Assembly (NCBI RefSeq): GCF_011602365.1
Contig: NZ_JAAONZ010000002.1
Coordinates: 186,001-250,000, forward strand
Reading direction: 5' to 3'
DNA length: 64,000 nt
Origin: Pseudomaricurvus hydrocarbonicus
Lineage (GTDB): Bacteria > Pseudomonadota > Gammaproteobacteria > Pseudomonadales > Cellvibrionaceae
This document shows, in pieces, positions 52,424 through 61,766 of the stretch (its first letter is position 1; the number at the start of each line of letters is the position of its first letter). Under the pieces are notes generated by a model. It saw only the letters and a list, made by a program, of their open reading frames with translations, did no database searches and was not told where the DNA came from. A program made the position numbers and the translations under genes.

Positions 52424-54436
52424 TCAGGTTTTCGCTGTTGTCTTGCTGCCTGACTTGCCGGAGCGACGCCGCCCCGGCTTCTTCCATTGCGACTTGTTGC
52501 TCTGCGACTTTTTCCACTGCGATTTGCCATCCCCCAAGCCTTTGAGGGAATGGAATGATGAGGTCTTCGCCTGCTCAAGCAGACCATACAAGCTATCCAC
52601 CATCGGGGTCATAAATTGGCTGTATTTTGTCTCCCGCTGGCTGATCGACTCCAGCTCAGATTCCCAGCGGGCTGTCATGTCCGGCCAGGTAGCACTGTCA
52701 GGCAAGGCGGCGATCAATCCCTGCCCCGCAGGCGTGGAGTGAATGGCCTTGCCCTTACGCACTAAAAAGCCCCGCTTGAACAACAGCTCTATGATCCCGG
52801 CCCGCGTGGCTTCGGTGCCCAGGCCGTCGGTGTCTTTAAGGATCTTGCGCAATTGCGGGTCGGACACGAAACGCCCAATGCCGGTCATGGCCGACAACAG
52901 TGTCGCATCGGTAAACGGTTTCGGCGGCGTGGTTTGCTTGGTCACGACCTCGCCCCGCTCGCAATGTAAGCGATCGCCAACGGCCAACACCGGCAAGCTG
53001 GCGACTGTCACCTCATCTTCTGCCTCTGGCGACACCGGCTGATTCTTTTTGGGGAACAGACAGGTCCAGCCGGGCTCGGTAATCTGCTTGGCCCTGGCGA
53101 CAAATAAGCCGGTGAGGATGCGAATTTCCGTGCGGACTTCGGCGTAGCTTTCCGGCAACAAAAATTGCGCTAAATAGTTTCGGCACACCAGCTGGTAGAC
53201 CTTTGCCTCGGCCTCGCTGAGTCGGGTCAGTTGCTTTTGCGTCGGGATGATGGCGTGGTGGGCATCGACTTTTTTATCGTTCCAGGCCCGGCTTTTGCGG
53301 GTAAACACCGCCTGCGTCATGGCCTCCCGGAACTGGGGCTGCTGCAGAGTCTCCATGTTGCTCACCGCCGTTTGGGCCACAGCTTGCCCCTGGGCGAAGT
53401 GCGCCTGCGGCAAGTACCGGCTGTCCGATCGGGGGTAGGTAATTAATTTGTGCTTTTCATACAACGCCTGGCAGCAATCCAACACCTGCTGCGCGCTCAA
53501 GCCAAACGCCTTGTTGGCGTCTATTTGCAAGCTCGACAAGCTGTGCGGCAAAGGCGCCGGGCGCTGCTTTTGCTGGCGTTTGTAACTGACCACTTCGGCC
53601 GGTTGACCCGTGATCCGGGTCGCCACATTATCTGCCAGCGGTTTAGAGCGGTTGCGGCCCTGTTCGTCGAGAAAATCCGCACAGCTGTCGCTGGGCACCC
53701 ATTTCGCTTTAAAGCCTTCCTTATCGCTGCCCTTTGCTCCCGCTGACGTCCACAAGTGCGCCCAGACATCGTAATAATCGTGCGGGACAAACTGAGCAAT
53801 CTCGTGATCGCGCCTGACCACCAGACCCAATACCGGGGTTTGTACCCGCCCCACCGACAACACGCCCTGATACCCGGCCTGCTTGCCCTGCAGGGTATAG
53901 GCACGAGTCATGTTGAGGCCATAGAGCCAGTCGGCCCGGGATCTTGCCAGGGCCGAGGTGGATAAAGGTACAAAATCCTGATTGCTGCGCAATTGTGACA
54001 GCGCCTGCTGTACCGCCGGCCGGTTGAGGTCGTTAATCAGGCAGCGCTGGGCCTGCTGTTTTTTGGCCGCGCTGGCGCCAAGATAATCGATCACCTGATC
54101 CACCAGCAATTGCCCCTCGCGGTCGGGGTCCCCGGCGTGCACCAGCTGGTCGGCCTGCTTGATCAACTGGCGCAACACCGTCAGCTGTTTGCGGGTTTTG
54201 GGCTTGGGAATCAGCTTCCACTCCTGCGGCACAATCGGCAGGGTATCGTGAGACCACTTTTTGTATTTCGGGTCGTAAGCGTCCGGCTCAGCTTGTTCCA
54301 GCAGATGACCAATGCACCAGCTCACCACATCACCAGTGGCCAACTGAATGTGACCTTCGGCGTTTTTGTGAGAGCCCGGTATGGCGCTGGCGATAGCGCG
54401 CCCGAGACTGGGCTTTTCGGCGATGTATAAAATCAT
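52424..54436 (-). CDS. topB: DNA topoisomerase III
   Basis: 670 residues, a type IA topoisomerase that decatenates and relaxes DNA by single-strand passage. It matches E. coli TopB throughout: Toprim start MILYIAEKPSLGRAIASAIP, acidic HAGDPDREGQLLVDQVIDYL, VLSVGRVQTPVLGLVVRRD, active-site Tyr in HKLITYPRSDSRYLP, the DDKKVDAHHAIIPT-like block (NDKKVDAHHAIIPT) and ATLLSAMTGIGRFV. The C-terminal tail is Lys/Ser-rich with short SQWKKSQSNK repeats and probably binds DNA. No clear ribosome-binding site precedes the ATG. Confidence 0.97.
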   Translation of the reverse strand: MILYIAEKPSLGRAIASAIPGSHKNAEGHIQLATGDVVSWCIGHLLEQAEPDAYDPKYKKWSHDTLPIVPQEWKLIPKPKTRKQLTVLRQLIKQADQLVHAGDPDREGQLLVDQVIDYLGASAAKKQQAQRCLINDLNRPAVQQALSQLRSNQDFVPLSTSALARSRADWLYGLNMTRAYTLQGKQAGYQGVLSVGRVQTPVLGLVVRRDHEIAQFVPHDYYDVWAHLWTSAGAKGSDKEGFKAKWVPSDSCADFLDEQGRNRSKPLADNVATRITGQPAEVVSYKRQQKQRPAPLPHSLSSLQIDANKAFGLSAQQVLDCCQALYEKHKLITYPRSDSRYLPQAHFAQGQAVAQTAVSNMETLQQPQFREAMTQAVFTRKSRAWNDKKVDAHHAIIPTQKQLTRLSEAEAKVYQLVCRNYLAQFLLPESYAEVRTEIRILTGLFVARAKQITEPGWTCLFPKKNQPVSPEAEDEVTVASLPVLAVGDRLHCERGEVVTKQTTPPKPFTDATLLSAMTGIGRFVSDPQLRKILKDTDGLGTEATRAGIIELLFKRGFLVRKGKAIHSTPAGQGLIAALPDSATWPDMTARWESELESISQRETKYSQFMTPMVDSLYGLLEQAKTSSFHSLKGLGDGKSQWKKSQSNKSQWKKPGRRRSGKSGSKTTAKT

Positions 54437-54597
54437 AGGCGTGCAAATTTAATGAAGTGGCAAGCAAATCTGAAAATACTGTACATTTAATCAGTATACG
54501 TATTTTGCCCGGATCGACAAGCCACGGACGCAAAGGTAAGCTGTGCGGCCAGCAAAAAAATTACCCCACACCGACGAAAGCATGAGATGCCCGCCCT

Positions 54598-55257
54598 ATG
54601 AGTTACCTACCCTGTATTGAAATTGAACCGACTGCGCCCGCCACCGCGGCGGTCATCTGGTTACACGGCCTGGGCGCCAGCGGCAACGATTTCGCCCCCA
54701 TCGTGCCCGAACTAAAACTGCCGGAATCTCTCGGTGTGCGGTTTATCTTTCCGCACGCCCCCAGTATTCCGGTGACGGTCAATGGCGGCATGGTGATGCC
54801 GGCCTGGTATGACATTTTGAGCATGGACATCGATCGCAAGATCGACGAAGCACAGATTTTACAATCGGCAGAAGCCATCAAAGCGCTGATCGATCGCGAA
54901 ATTGAACGCGGCATTGATAGCCGCAACATTGTGATCGCCGGTTTTTCTCAAGGCGGTGCGGTGGCGTATCAGACGGCGCTCAGCTATCCCAAAGCCCTCG
55001 CCGGTTTGATGGCCATGTCCACCTATTTTGCTACCCACGCCACCGTCGAACCCAGCACCGCCAATGAGGATCTGTCCATCTTTGTCTCTCACGGCACTCA
55101 GGATCCGGTGGTACCCGAGCTGCTGGGGCAGCGCGCGGTCGAACAGCTGCAAACCAAGGGCTACCAGCCACTCTATTCCACCTACCCCATGCAACACGAA
55201 GTGTGCATGCCGCAGATTCAGGAAATTTCTCGCTGGCTGAAGGAGCGCCTGGGTTAG
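54598..55257 (+). CDS. Carboxylesterase / phospholipase (EstB/APT1-like) alpha/beta hydrolase
   Basis: 219 residues, cytosolic. It belongs to the carboxylesterase/lysophospholipase family that includes Pseudomonas EstB and acyl-protein thioesterases. Motifs: VIWLHGLGASGNDF at the start, the nucleophile elbow IAGFSQGGAVAYQ (Ser), SHGTQDPVVP (Asp) and the histidine in MQHEVCM. It is expected to cleave short-chain esters. It stands divergent to topB with 161 bp between. Confidence 0.94.
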   Translation: MSYLPCIEIEPTAPATAAVIWLHGLGASGNDFAPIVPELKLPESLGVRFIFPHAPSIPVTVNGGMVMPAWYDILSMDIDRKIDEAQILQSAEAIKALIDREIERGIDSRNIVIAGFSQGGAVAYQTALSYPKALAGLMAMSTYFATHATVEPSTANEDLSIFVSHGTQDPVVPELLGQRAVEQLQTKGYQPLYSTYPMQHEVCMPQIQEISRWLKERLG

Positions 55258-55284
55258 CGGGCACCCCGGATTAGGCCTTCCTCA

Positions 55285-55317
55285 CAGACCCCGGACTGTT
55301 CGCAGACCCCGGACTGT
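55285..55317. repeat. 15-bp direct repeat
   Basis: CAGACCCCGGACTGT occurs twice (55285-55299 and 55303-55317) between the convergent carboxylesterase and trxC genes. No function visible. Confidence 0.7.
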
Positions 55318-55350
55318 ACGGAAGGCTGGCAACAACTCTCTGCAAGCCGC

Positions 55351-55788
55351 TTAGACAACGCCCTGCTGAGCCAGCCATTGCTTTAACTGCCCCAGCGGCA
55401 TAGCCCCGGACATACGCGCCACCTCTTTACCGGCTTTGAACAAAATCAGCGTTGGGATGGAACGAATCTGCCAACGTCCGGCAATGCCCTGCTGAGCCTC
55501 CGTATTCAATTTGGCCAAACGCAAACGCGGTTCCAGCTCGCGAGCCGCCTGCTCAAACACCGGCGCGAAACTTTTGCAGGGGCCACACCAGGGCGCCCAA
55601 CAATCCACCAACACCGGCAGATCGTTGTGGTTCAGTACCGCGGCCACATTGGCTGACGACAACTCCACCGGTTTGCCGGCAAAGATAGGCTGCTTACATT
55701 TACCGCACTTGGGCCCATCGCCCAGGCGATCACTGGGCAGACGGTTTTTGGCGTTGCATTTTGGGCAGGTCACATTCGTGGTTGTCAT
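55351..55788 (-). CDS. trxC: Thioredoxin 2 with N-terminal zinc ribbon
   Basis: 145 residues. The N-terminal zinc-binding part has CPKC and CGKC pairs (residues 8-31), then a thioredoxin domain with the active site WAPWCGPCKSF and the cis-Pro segment IRSIPTLILF. The extra zinc ribbon identifies it as TrxC, a cytosolic disulfide reductase induced by oxidative stress in E. coli. AAGAGA precedes the ATG. Confidence 0.96.
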   Translation of the reverse strand: MTTTNVTCPKCNAKNRLPSDRLGDGPKCGKCKQPIFAGKPVELSSANVAAVLNHNDLPVLVDCWAPWCGPCKSFAPVFEQAARELEPRLRLAKLNTEAQQGIAGRWQIRSIPTLILFKAGKEVARMSGAMPLGQLKQWLAQQGVV

Positions 55789-56321
55789 ATGAATCTCTTC
55801 AATCAGGTTTGCTTGCGACTTTCGATTTTTTCATCACGTCTTCAGTTGTTCTGAAACACTCGCCGTTCTTGAGCACTAGCTGTTCTTCGGCACTGGATCA
55901 CCGACCGCCTTGGCTGTTTATTAAACAGACCACTACTCGTTATTAAACAGACCACTACTCGCTATTAAACAGACGACTCCTCGTCATTCAACAGGCTACT
56001 CATTGGGCCGTGTACCATGCGTGACTCGCTTGGCAAGGCCTTGTTAAGGGTGGCTGTTTACCGACGGTTGCTGCAGCGTTGGTGACAGCTTACATTGGGC
56101 CGCAAGTGTATCAAGTGATGAGTGTGCGTCACATCCCAAAACACAACTGTTTCGGTTGCATTTTATTCGAATCGATCGAAAGATAATCATTAAGCGCACC
56201 GCATTATCCCCACTCAAAAAATAGAGTAGCTGGAACCTTGCTTAGCGCAAACCGACGCGGTATAAACCCTGAGTCTTCGTTCGGTAAAGCTAACCGACGA
56301 CTAATAGGTAATGTGTTTTTC
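55789..56321. other. Intergenic region upstream of minC
   Basis: 533 bp between divergent trxC and minC, containing a 22-bp tandem repeat and otherwise AT-rich DNA. A partial Fur-like GATAATCATT near 56180 is not good enough to call. Confidence 0.5.
55921..56001. repeat. 22-bp tandem repeat
   Basis: Four imperfect copies of TTAAACAGACCACTACTCGT plus 2 bp start at 55921, 55943, 55965 and 55987. The first two differ by one base; the last is the most degenerate. Confidence 0.8.
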
Positions 56322-57230
56322 ATGAGTGTAGATTCCTGTGTAGCGATGGATCAGCCGTCGTCAGCTCCCAGCTTTCGCCTTAAAGGGGGGCTATTCCCTT
56401 TAACATTGATAGAACTCGCCAACGGTGATTTACAACGCTTGCGTACCGACCTCACACTCAAGGTCGCTGAAGCACCCAGCTTTTTTCAGCAAGCACCGGC
56501 AGTACTCAGTTTAGAACTTTTTGAAGACGACGCTCAGGCTCTCGATTTGCAGGCGATCCAACAACTGTGTCTCGAATTCGGTTTGATCATTGTCGCCTTA
56601 CGAGGTGCCGATGAAGCCCTGCAAGCGACCGCCAAAGAGCTGAATTTAGCCATATTGGCCAACAGCCGTACAAAGCCGGTGGTGGCTCTGGAGCCCTCAG
56701 CGGAAAAGGAGCCCTCAGCTCAAGAAGAGCCATCAGCGGCAAAGGAGCCCTCGACCCAAGAACAGTCTTCAGCAGCGCAAGGTTCCTCTGACGATAGCGA
56801 AGAGTCTGTCACTGACGACTTGTTTTCACCCGTTGGCGCTCCAGCTCTTGAAACGGGTCAACCAGCGACTGACTCGACCGGGGCCGCCCGCTCTGCGCCT
56901 GTGCCAACCAAGGTCATCACCACCCCAGTGCGCTCCGGTCAACAAATTTACGCCGCCGGTGGCGACCTGATTGTGCTGGCTCCCGTATCCGCCGGCGCTG
57001 AGTTATTAGCCGACGGCAACATTCACGTCTATGGCCCTCTGCGGGGCCGGGCATTAGCTGGCGTAAACGGGAATACAGAGGCTCGGGTGTTTTGCCAGAG
57101 CCTGGAAGCGGAACTGATTTCGATTGCCGGTTACTTTCGAGTTAATGAAGACTTGCGTGACAAGCATTGGAAGAAATCCGTTCAGGCATCGTTGACCGAT
57201 GAAACCCTGAACATTGAACCACTGCGTTGA
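56322..57230 (+). CDS. minC: Septum site-determining protein MinC
   Basis: 302 residues. The N-terminal domain (about 12-110: [20 protein letters not shown], then [20 protein letters not shown]) inhibits FtsZ polymerisation; the C-terminal beta-helix domain (about 205-300: [39 protein letters not shown]) binds MinD and dimerises. Between them is a linker of about 85 residues with repeats such as [20 protein letters not shown], longer than in E. coli MinC (231 residues). The ATG at 56322 is chosen for the shortest extension with an AGGT-like site upstream; an ATG at 56346 is also possible. First gene of minCDE. Confidence 0.94.
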   Translation: MSVDSCVAMDQPSSAPSFRLKGGLFPLTLIELANGDLQRLRTDLTLKVAEAPSFFQQAPAVLSLELFEDDAQALDLQAIQQLCLEFGLIIVALRGADEALQATAKELNLAILANSRTKPVVALEPSAEKEPSAQEEPSAAKEPSTQEQSSAAQGSSDDSEESVTDDLFSPVGAPALETGQPATDSTGAARSAPVPTKVITTPVRSGQQIYAAGGDLIVLAPVSAGAELLADGNIHVYGPLRGRALAGVNGNTEARVFCQSLEAELISIAGYFRVNEDLRDKHWKKSVQASLTDETLNIEPLR

Positions 57231-57354
57231 ATTTTGAACGACTGAATTGTGAACAATCCAAAAAACGCTTAAACCGGAATTAAGTGAACGAACAATAATC
57301 ATCAACGCTTAATTCTCCTCAACTTAATTTATCCACAACTACAGGTGAAGACTC

Positions 57355-58170
57355 TTGGCCAAGATAATTGTAGTAACCTCCGGAAAGGGTGGCGTGGGCA
57401 AAACCACCACCAGCGCAGCGATCAGCAGCGGTCTTGCCATGCGCGGACATAAAACTGCGGTCATTGATTTTGATATTGGCCTGCGTAATCTCGATTTAAT
57501 CATGAATTGTGAGCGTCGCGTCGTGTATGACTTTGTCAATGTCATCAACGGTGAGGCGACCCTCAAGCAAGCGCTGATCAAAGACAAGCGCTGCGAACAG
57601 TTGTACATTCTGCCGGCCTCCCAGACCCGCGACAAAGACGCCCTCACCAAAGAGGGTGTTGAGCGAGTCCTGAATGAACTGATTGAGCACGGCTTTGAGT
57701 ACATTATCTGTGACTCGCCGGCCGGTATTGAGCACGGCGCCTTTATGGCGCTCTACTTTGCCGACACGGCGATTGTGGTGTCCAATCCGGAAGTGTCTTC
57801 CGTGCGCGACTCGGATCGTATTCTGGGCATCCTGCAAAGCAAATCCCGTCGAGCAGAACAAGGCCTGACCGTTAAAGAATACCTGCTGGTGACACGCTAC
57901 AATCCCGGTCGTGTAGAAAGTGGCGACATGCTGGGCGTCGATGACGTTCAGGAAATCCTGTCGACCACCCTGCTCGGCGTGATTCCGGATTCTGAATCCG
58001 TGCTCAAAGCCTCCAACCAGGGGCTGCCCATCATTCACGACAAAGAAAGCGATGCCGGACAAGCTTACGCAGATGCGGTGGCTCGACTGCTGGGCGAAGA
58101 AGTTGATCACCGCTTCCTGTCGGTAGAGAGCAAGGGCTTCTTCCAGCGCCTGTTCAGGAGGTCTGCGTGA
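57355..58170 (+). CDS. minD: Septum site-determining ATPase MinD
   Basis: 271 residues, a ParA-type ATPase that binds the membrane and carries MinC to the poles. Deviant Walker [10 protein letters not shown] at the N-terminus, [15 protein letters not shown] (switch I/Walker A') and DSPAGIE (switch II) are present, and the C-terminal amphipathic membrane-targeting helix ([10 protein letters not shown]) is intact. Translation begins at a TTG (57355) with AGGTGA 6 nt upstream. It overlaps minE by 4 bp. Confidence 0.98.
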   Translation: MAKIIVVTSGKGGVGKTTTSAAISSGLAMRGHKTAVIDFDIGLRNLDLIMNCERRVVYDFVNVINGEATLKQALIKDKRCEQLYILPASQTRDKDALTKEGVERVLNELIEHGFEYIICDSPAGIEHGAFMALYFADTAIVVSNPEVSSVRDSDRILGILQSKSRRAEQGLTVKEYLLVTRYNPGRVESGDMLGVDDVQEILSTTLLGVIPDSESVLKASNQGLPIIHDKESDAGQAYADAVARLLGEEVDHRFLSVESKGFFQRLFRRSA

Positions 58171-58415
58171 GTATTTTTGACTACTTTAAAAACACCAAAA
58201 AGAATACGGCTTCCATTGCCAAAGAGCGCTTGCAAGTCATCGTGGCCCACGAGCGCAACAAGCGCAATCAGCCGGACTACCTGCCCGCCCTGCAGCAGGA
58301 AATTTTGGAAGTGATCCGCAAGTACGTGAATATTGATCAGGAACACATTGATGTCCAGCTCGAGAACAACGGCGATTGCTCGATTCTTGAGCTCAATGTG
58401 ACCCTGCCGGATTGA
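58167..58415 (+). CDS. minE: Cell division topological specificity factor MinE
   Basis: 82 residues. The N-terminal [20 protein letters not shown] is the membrane- and MinD-binding segment, followed by [11 protein letters not shown], the anti-MinCD helix region, and the topological-specificity domain. It uses a GTG start overlapping the minD stop (GTGA), with AGGAGG upstream. It drives MinD ATP hydrolysis and pole-to-pole oscillation. Confidence 0.98.
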   Translation: MSIFDYFKNTKKNTASIAKERLQVIVAHERNKRNQPDYLPALQQEILEVIRKYVNIDQEHIDVQLENNGDCSILELNVTLPD

Positions 58416-58423
58416 GTTCCCAA

Positions 58424-58450
58424 GCGGCTCTGACCTTGGGTCAAAGCCGC
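58424..58450. terminator. Possible hairpin terminator after minE
   Basis: GCGGCT...AGCCGC with an inner TGACC/GGTCA stem makes a strong hairpin between the convergent minE and slipin genes. There is no T-run, so termination is uncertain. Confidence 0.4.
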
Positions 58451-58476
58451 GGGCTGCCGCATATGCAGCGGCGGCT

Positions 58477-59232
58477 TCAGGACTTTTTCAGGGTATTGAT
58501 CAGATCGATCGGAACCGGAAACACAATGGTAGAGCTTTTATCCCCCGCCAGTTCCACCAGCGTTTGCAAATACCGGAGCTGCAACGCCTGCTCTTGCTGA
58601 GACAGGACATTCGCGGCATCCAACAATTTTTGCGACGCCTCATATTCCCCCTGAGCGTGGATGACTTTGGCACGACGCTCCCGTTCCGCTTCCGCCTGCT
58701 TGGCAATCGCACGAATCATGCTTTCATCCAGATCAACGTGTTTGATTTCCACGTTGGCCACTTTGATCCCCCAGGCGTCGGTCTGTTTATCCAGGATGGC
58801 CTGCACGTCCGCATTCAAACGGTCTCGCTCCGCCAGCATGTCGTCCAGTTCATGCTGACCTAACACCGAGCGCAGGGTCGTTTGCGACAGTTGACTGGTC
58901 GCCTCGAAGAAGTTTTCCACCTGGATGATCGCCTTCTGCGGGTCCACCACGCGGAAGTAAATGACGGCATTGACCTTCACCGACACATTGTCCCGGGAGA
59001 TCACGTCCTGGGTTGGAACGTCCATCACCACCGTGCGCAAATCCACCCTCACCATTTGCTGCAAGATGGGTATCAAGATGATCAGCCCGGGGCCTTTGAC
59101 TCTATAAAAGCGCCCCAGCATGAAAACCACACCCCGTTCATACTCCCGTAAGATCCGAAACATCGAGATCAGAAACAACAGTGTGAGCATGATTAAAACC
59201 AAGCTGACAACTTGCAGGTCAATGAGGAACAT
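58477..59232 (-). CDS. Slipin (SPFH/stomatin family) membrane protein
   Basis: 251 residues. One N-terminal transmembrane helix ([17 protein letters not shown]) is followed by an SPFH/Band 7 domain ([40 protein letters not shown]) and a C-terminal coiled coil ([20 protein letters not shown]). Slipins form membrane scaffolds and are paired with NfeD-type proteases, as here (the nfeD gene ends 136 bp upstream). The ATG at 59232 has AAGGAG 7 nt before it; the longer frame is rejected. Confidence 0.95.
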   Translation of the reverse strand: MFLIDLQVVSLVLIMLTLLFLISMFRILREYERGVVFMLGRFYRVKGPGLIILIPILQQMVRVDLRTVVMDVPTQDVISRDNVSVKVNAVIYFRVVDPQKAIIQVENFFEATSQLSQTTLRSVLGQHELDDMLAERDRLNADVQAILDKQTDAWGIKVANVEIKHVDLDESMIRAIAKQAEAERERRAKVIHAQGEYEASQKLLDAANVLSQQEQALQLRYLQTLVELAGDKSSTIVFPVPIDLINTLKKS

Positions 59233-59368
59233 ACCGACTCTCCTTAAGCGTACCCTTGAGGGCATTGGGTTTACCGGTCAAAGCGATTTGATGTACCCGC
59301 CAGGCTAGCCAGCGCTAACCGGTCGTCCACAGTGCTGGCCTGGTCATTGCGACGGTCCATCCATGTGC

Positions 59369-60850
59369 TTAGGAATGGGCCTGATGCTCCAGGGTTTTCT
59401 GTACCTGTAAAAACACTCCATCCACATCTTTTACTGTGACCTTGTCATTCACCTGCAAGGGTTCGTCACTGCGCACCTGCCACAGCTCGCCGTCCAGCCT
59501 CACCATGGCGGTGTCACCATGAAGAGCCTCTACTTCTGCCTGCGCCCCCAGCATATGGCTCAACCCTGTCACCACTTTCTGTCTACGCGCCCTGAGCACC
59601 AACCCCAGAGCGAAGATCAGCACGCAGGCACTGAAAGCGGCAAAACCCACGATGAGCGGCATGGCAATTTGATAACCCGGCAGACGGGTATCCATAAGGA
59701 TGATCGAGCCCATCACAAAGGCGATGATGCCGCCCACCCCCAAAATGCCAAAGCTCGGTGCGAACGCCTCGGCGGTCATCAGCCCGATCCCCAGAAAAAT
59801 GAGACCCAGCCCCGCGTAGCTAACGGGCAACACCTGAAACGCATACATGGCAAGCAACAGACACACCGCGCCCAGTACGCCCGGCAAGCCAACGCCGGGG
59901 TTGGAAAATTCAAAAATTAACCCGTATACCCCAATCAACATCAGCATATAAGCCACATTGGGGTTGGTAATGACAGAGAGGAACGCACTGCGCCAATCCA
60001 CCGGATGATAATGTATGGCGATTTCCTGAGTCGCAAAGGTATAGTCTGCCCCCTGCAGGCTGATCTGACGGCCATCCAGCTGTTCGAGCAAATCCTCGAC
60101 ACTGGTCGCCACAAGATCCACCACACCCATCTCCAGCGCTTGTTCTGCGGGCAAACTCACACCCTCGCGTACCGCTCGCTCGGCCCACTCCGCATTGCGA
60201 CCACGCAGAGTGGCTAACCCCTGAATGTACGCCACGGCGTCATTGATTATTTTGCGCTCCATGGCCGAGCCAGGCTGAGGCACTGGCGTCCTGGCTTTTG
60301 CGGGGGAGGCCTGGGTGTCAGCGCCCTCATCAGTACCTTCGGAGGTGTCGCTCCCCTCCGATGACGGCTTCGGCGACGGTTTTTGCGATGGATTCGGGGA
60401 GGGGTTCGAGGTTTGATCGGGGTCTTTATCCGCTTGGCCGGGCAAAGACGGCGCCCCCATCTGGACTGGCGTGGCGGCCCCGAGATTGGTGGCTGGCGAC
60501 ATCGCCGCCACATGACTGGCGTAAAGAATGTAGGTGCCGGCGCTGGCCGCCCGGGCTCCCTGAGGGGTCACATAGCCCACGACCGGGATCTCGGCCGCGA
60601 GAATCGCCTTGATCATGCCGCGCATGGCCACGTCCAGCCCGCCGGGGGTGTCTATCAGCAAGATCACCATGGCCGCGTTCGCTTGCTGTGCCTGCTCCAG
60701 GCCCCGAACCATATGGTCTGCGGTGGCAGGGCCGATCGCATCTTGGATATCCACCAGCCACACATCGCCTTCGGCGTTGGCGGCAGGAATCCAACACCAG
60801 AGCAGCAAAACGATCAATCCAGGTTGCAATAAACCCGTCAAACTCTTCAT
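59369..60850 (-). CDS. NfeD family membrane serine protease
   Basis: 493 residues. Signal peptide (LIVLLLWCWIPAANA), then a ClpP-fold serine protease domain with the oxyanion motif LIDTPGGLDVAMRG, catalytic Ser in ARAASAGTYILYAS and Lys in MERKIINDAVAYI. A Pro/Ser/Lys-rich insert (PNPSQKPSPKPSSEGSDT) interrupts the domain. Several membrane helices follow (about 300-410), then a C-terminal NfeD OB-fold domain (about 430-485). These proteases cleave the C-terminus of slipins and form a membrane quality-control pair with the next gene. AAGG precedes the ATG at 60850. Confidence 0.93.
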   Translation of the reverse strand: MKSLTGLLQPGLIVLLLWCWIPAANAEGDVWLVDIQDAIGPATADHMVRGLEQAQQANAAMVILLIDTPGGLDVAMRGMIKAILAAEIPVVGYVTPQGARAASAGTYILYASHVAAMSPATNLGAATPVQMGAPSLPGQADKDPDQTSNPSPNPSQKPSPKPSSEGSDTSEGTDEGADTQASPAKARTPVPQPGSAMERKIINDAVAYIQGLATLRGRNAEWAERAVREGVSLPAEQALEMGVVDLVATSVEDLLEQLDGRQISLQGADYTFATQEIAIHYHPVDWRSAFLSVITNPNVAYMLMLIGVYGLIFEFSNPGVGLPGVLGAVCLLLAMYAFQVLPVSYAGLGLIFLGIGLMTAEAFAPSFGILGVGGIIAFVMGSIILMDTRLPGYQIAMPLIVGFAAFSACVLIFALGLVLRARRQKVVTGLSHMLGAQAEVEALHGDTAMVRLDGELWQVRSDEPLQVNDKVTVKDVDGVFLQVQKTLEHQAHS

Positions 60851-61172
60851 GGCTGATGCCTTGTGCAGGCGCACAAACACATTAATGAATCTTGTCTATC
60901 ACTATGGAAGGGAATAACCGGGGTTGCAAGTTGTGCGGGGTCAGAGGCTAAATCTGATGGATAAAACACGCCATTGTGAAATGAACGCAAGCCAGCGCAA
61001 AGCCTGCCACACCAGGGATGAAGGCTTCTGGAAAGAACCGGTAAGACTATAAAAAGAGTTGGTTAATTCTTAAGTGAATCACCACTCCGGTATCGGGGAC
61101 GATTTGTATCATCCCCGTGCCATTGCGCTTGTGCCAATTGAATGCGGTCGTGCCTATTAATTGCGGTCGAGC

Positions 61173-61766
61173 CTATTGAGAGTCTGCGGGTTTTGCGGCT
61201 GTTGTTTTCGGAATGGGGGTTTTCGGTGCAGTGGTTTTCGGTGCAGTGGTTTTCGGTGCAGTGGCTTCCGAAGTCATGGCCTTTGTAGCTGCAGGGTCAG
61301 GATTGCCCTCACCGCGCAGCTTGATGCGCAAGCCATCGATAAAATTACGCAAAATCTGGTCCTTACACTCGCGGTAATGCTTGTTGCCCGGCTTGCGAAA
61401 AAAGGAACTGAGCTCGTGGTCACTGATGGTCATTCCCGCCAGCGCCAGGGTCGCCAGAACATCATCGCTTTTAAAGTCCATCGCTATCTTGAGCTTGCGC
61501 AGCACGAGGTTGTTGGTGATTTTGCGCTCATGCTCGACCATCACGCCTTCGCGCCGGCCGCGGCGAAGAATAATCAGGGCATTCAGGAAAATCGCCAGCT
61601 GCTGGTCCTTGCAGCGTTTAAAGTAGGGGTCATCGTCTTTCTTCAGCCAGCGGTTCACCTGCTCCAGCGCCACCTCTTCGCCCACGGAGGTAAACATGTT
61701 GACGATTTTAGTATCGTGCAAATCGAACACGTAACGCAAGCGGCGCAGGATATCGTTGTTAGTCAT
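61173..61766 (-). CDS. DUF1456 (YehS-like) protein
   Basis: 197 residues. Two DUF1456 repeats, [20 protein letters not shown] and ITNNLVLRKLKIAMDFKSDD, cover residues 1-145; E. coli YehS has about the same core. The C-terminal 40 residues are an added low-complexity tail of APKTT repeats, produced by a 15-bp tandem repeat in the DNA at 61219-61263. Function unknown. Its ATG overlaps the ybiT stop by one base (TAATG), so it is translated with ybiT copy 2. Confidence 0.9.
   Translation of the reverse strand: MTNNDILRRLRYVFDLHDTKIVNMFTSVGEEVALEQVNRWLKKDDDPYFKRCKDQQLAIFLNALIILRRGRREGVMVEHERKITNNLVLRKLKIAMDFKSDDVLATLALAGMTISDHELSSFFRKPGNKHYRECKDQILRNFIDGLRIKLRGEGNPDPAATKAMTSEATAPKTTAPKTTAPKTPIPKTTAAKPADSQ

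Noticed and set aside
56175-56190. Possible second Fur box (GATAATCATT) upstream of minC
   Set aside because: Only one half-site matches, and no iron link to minCDE is expected.
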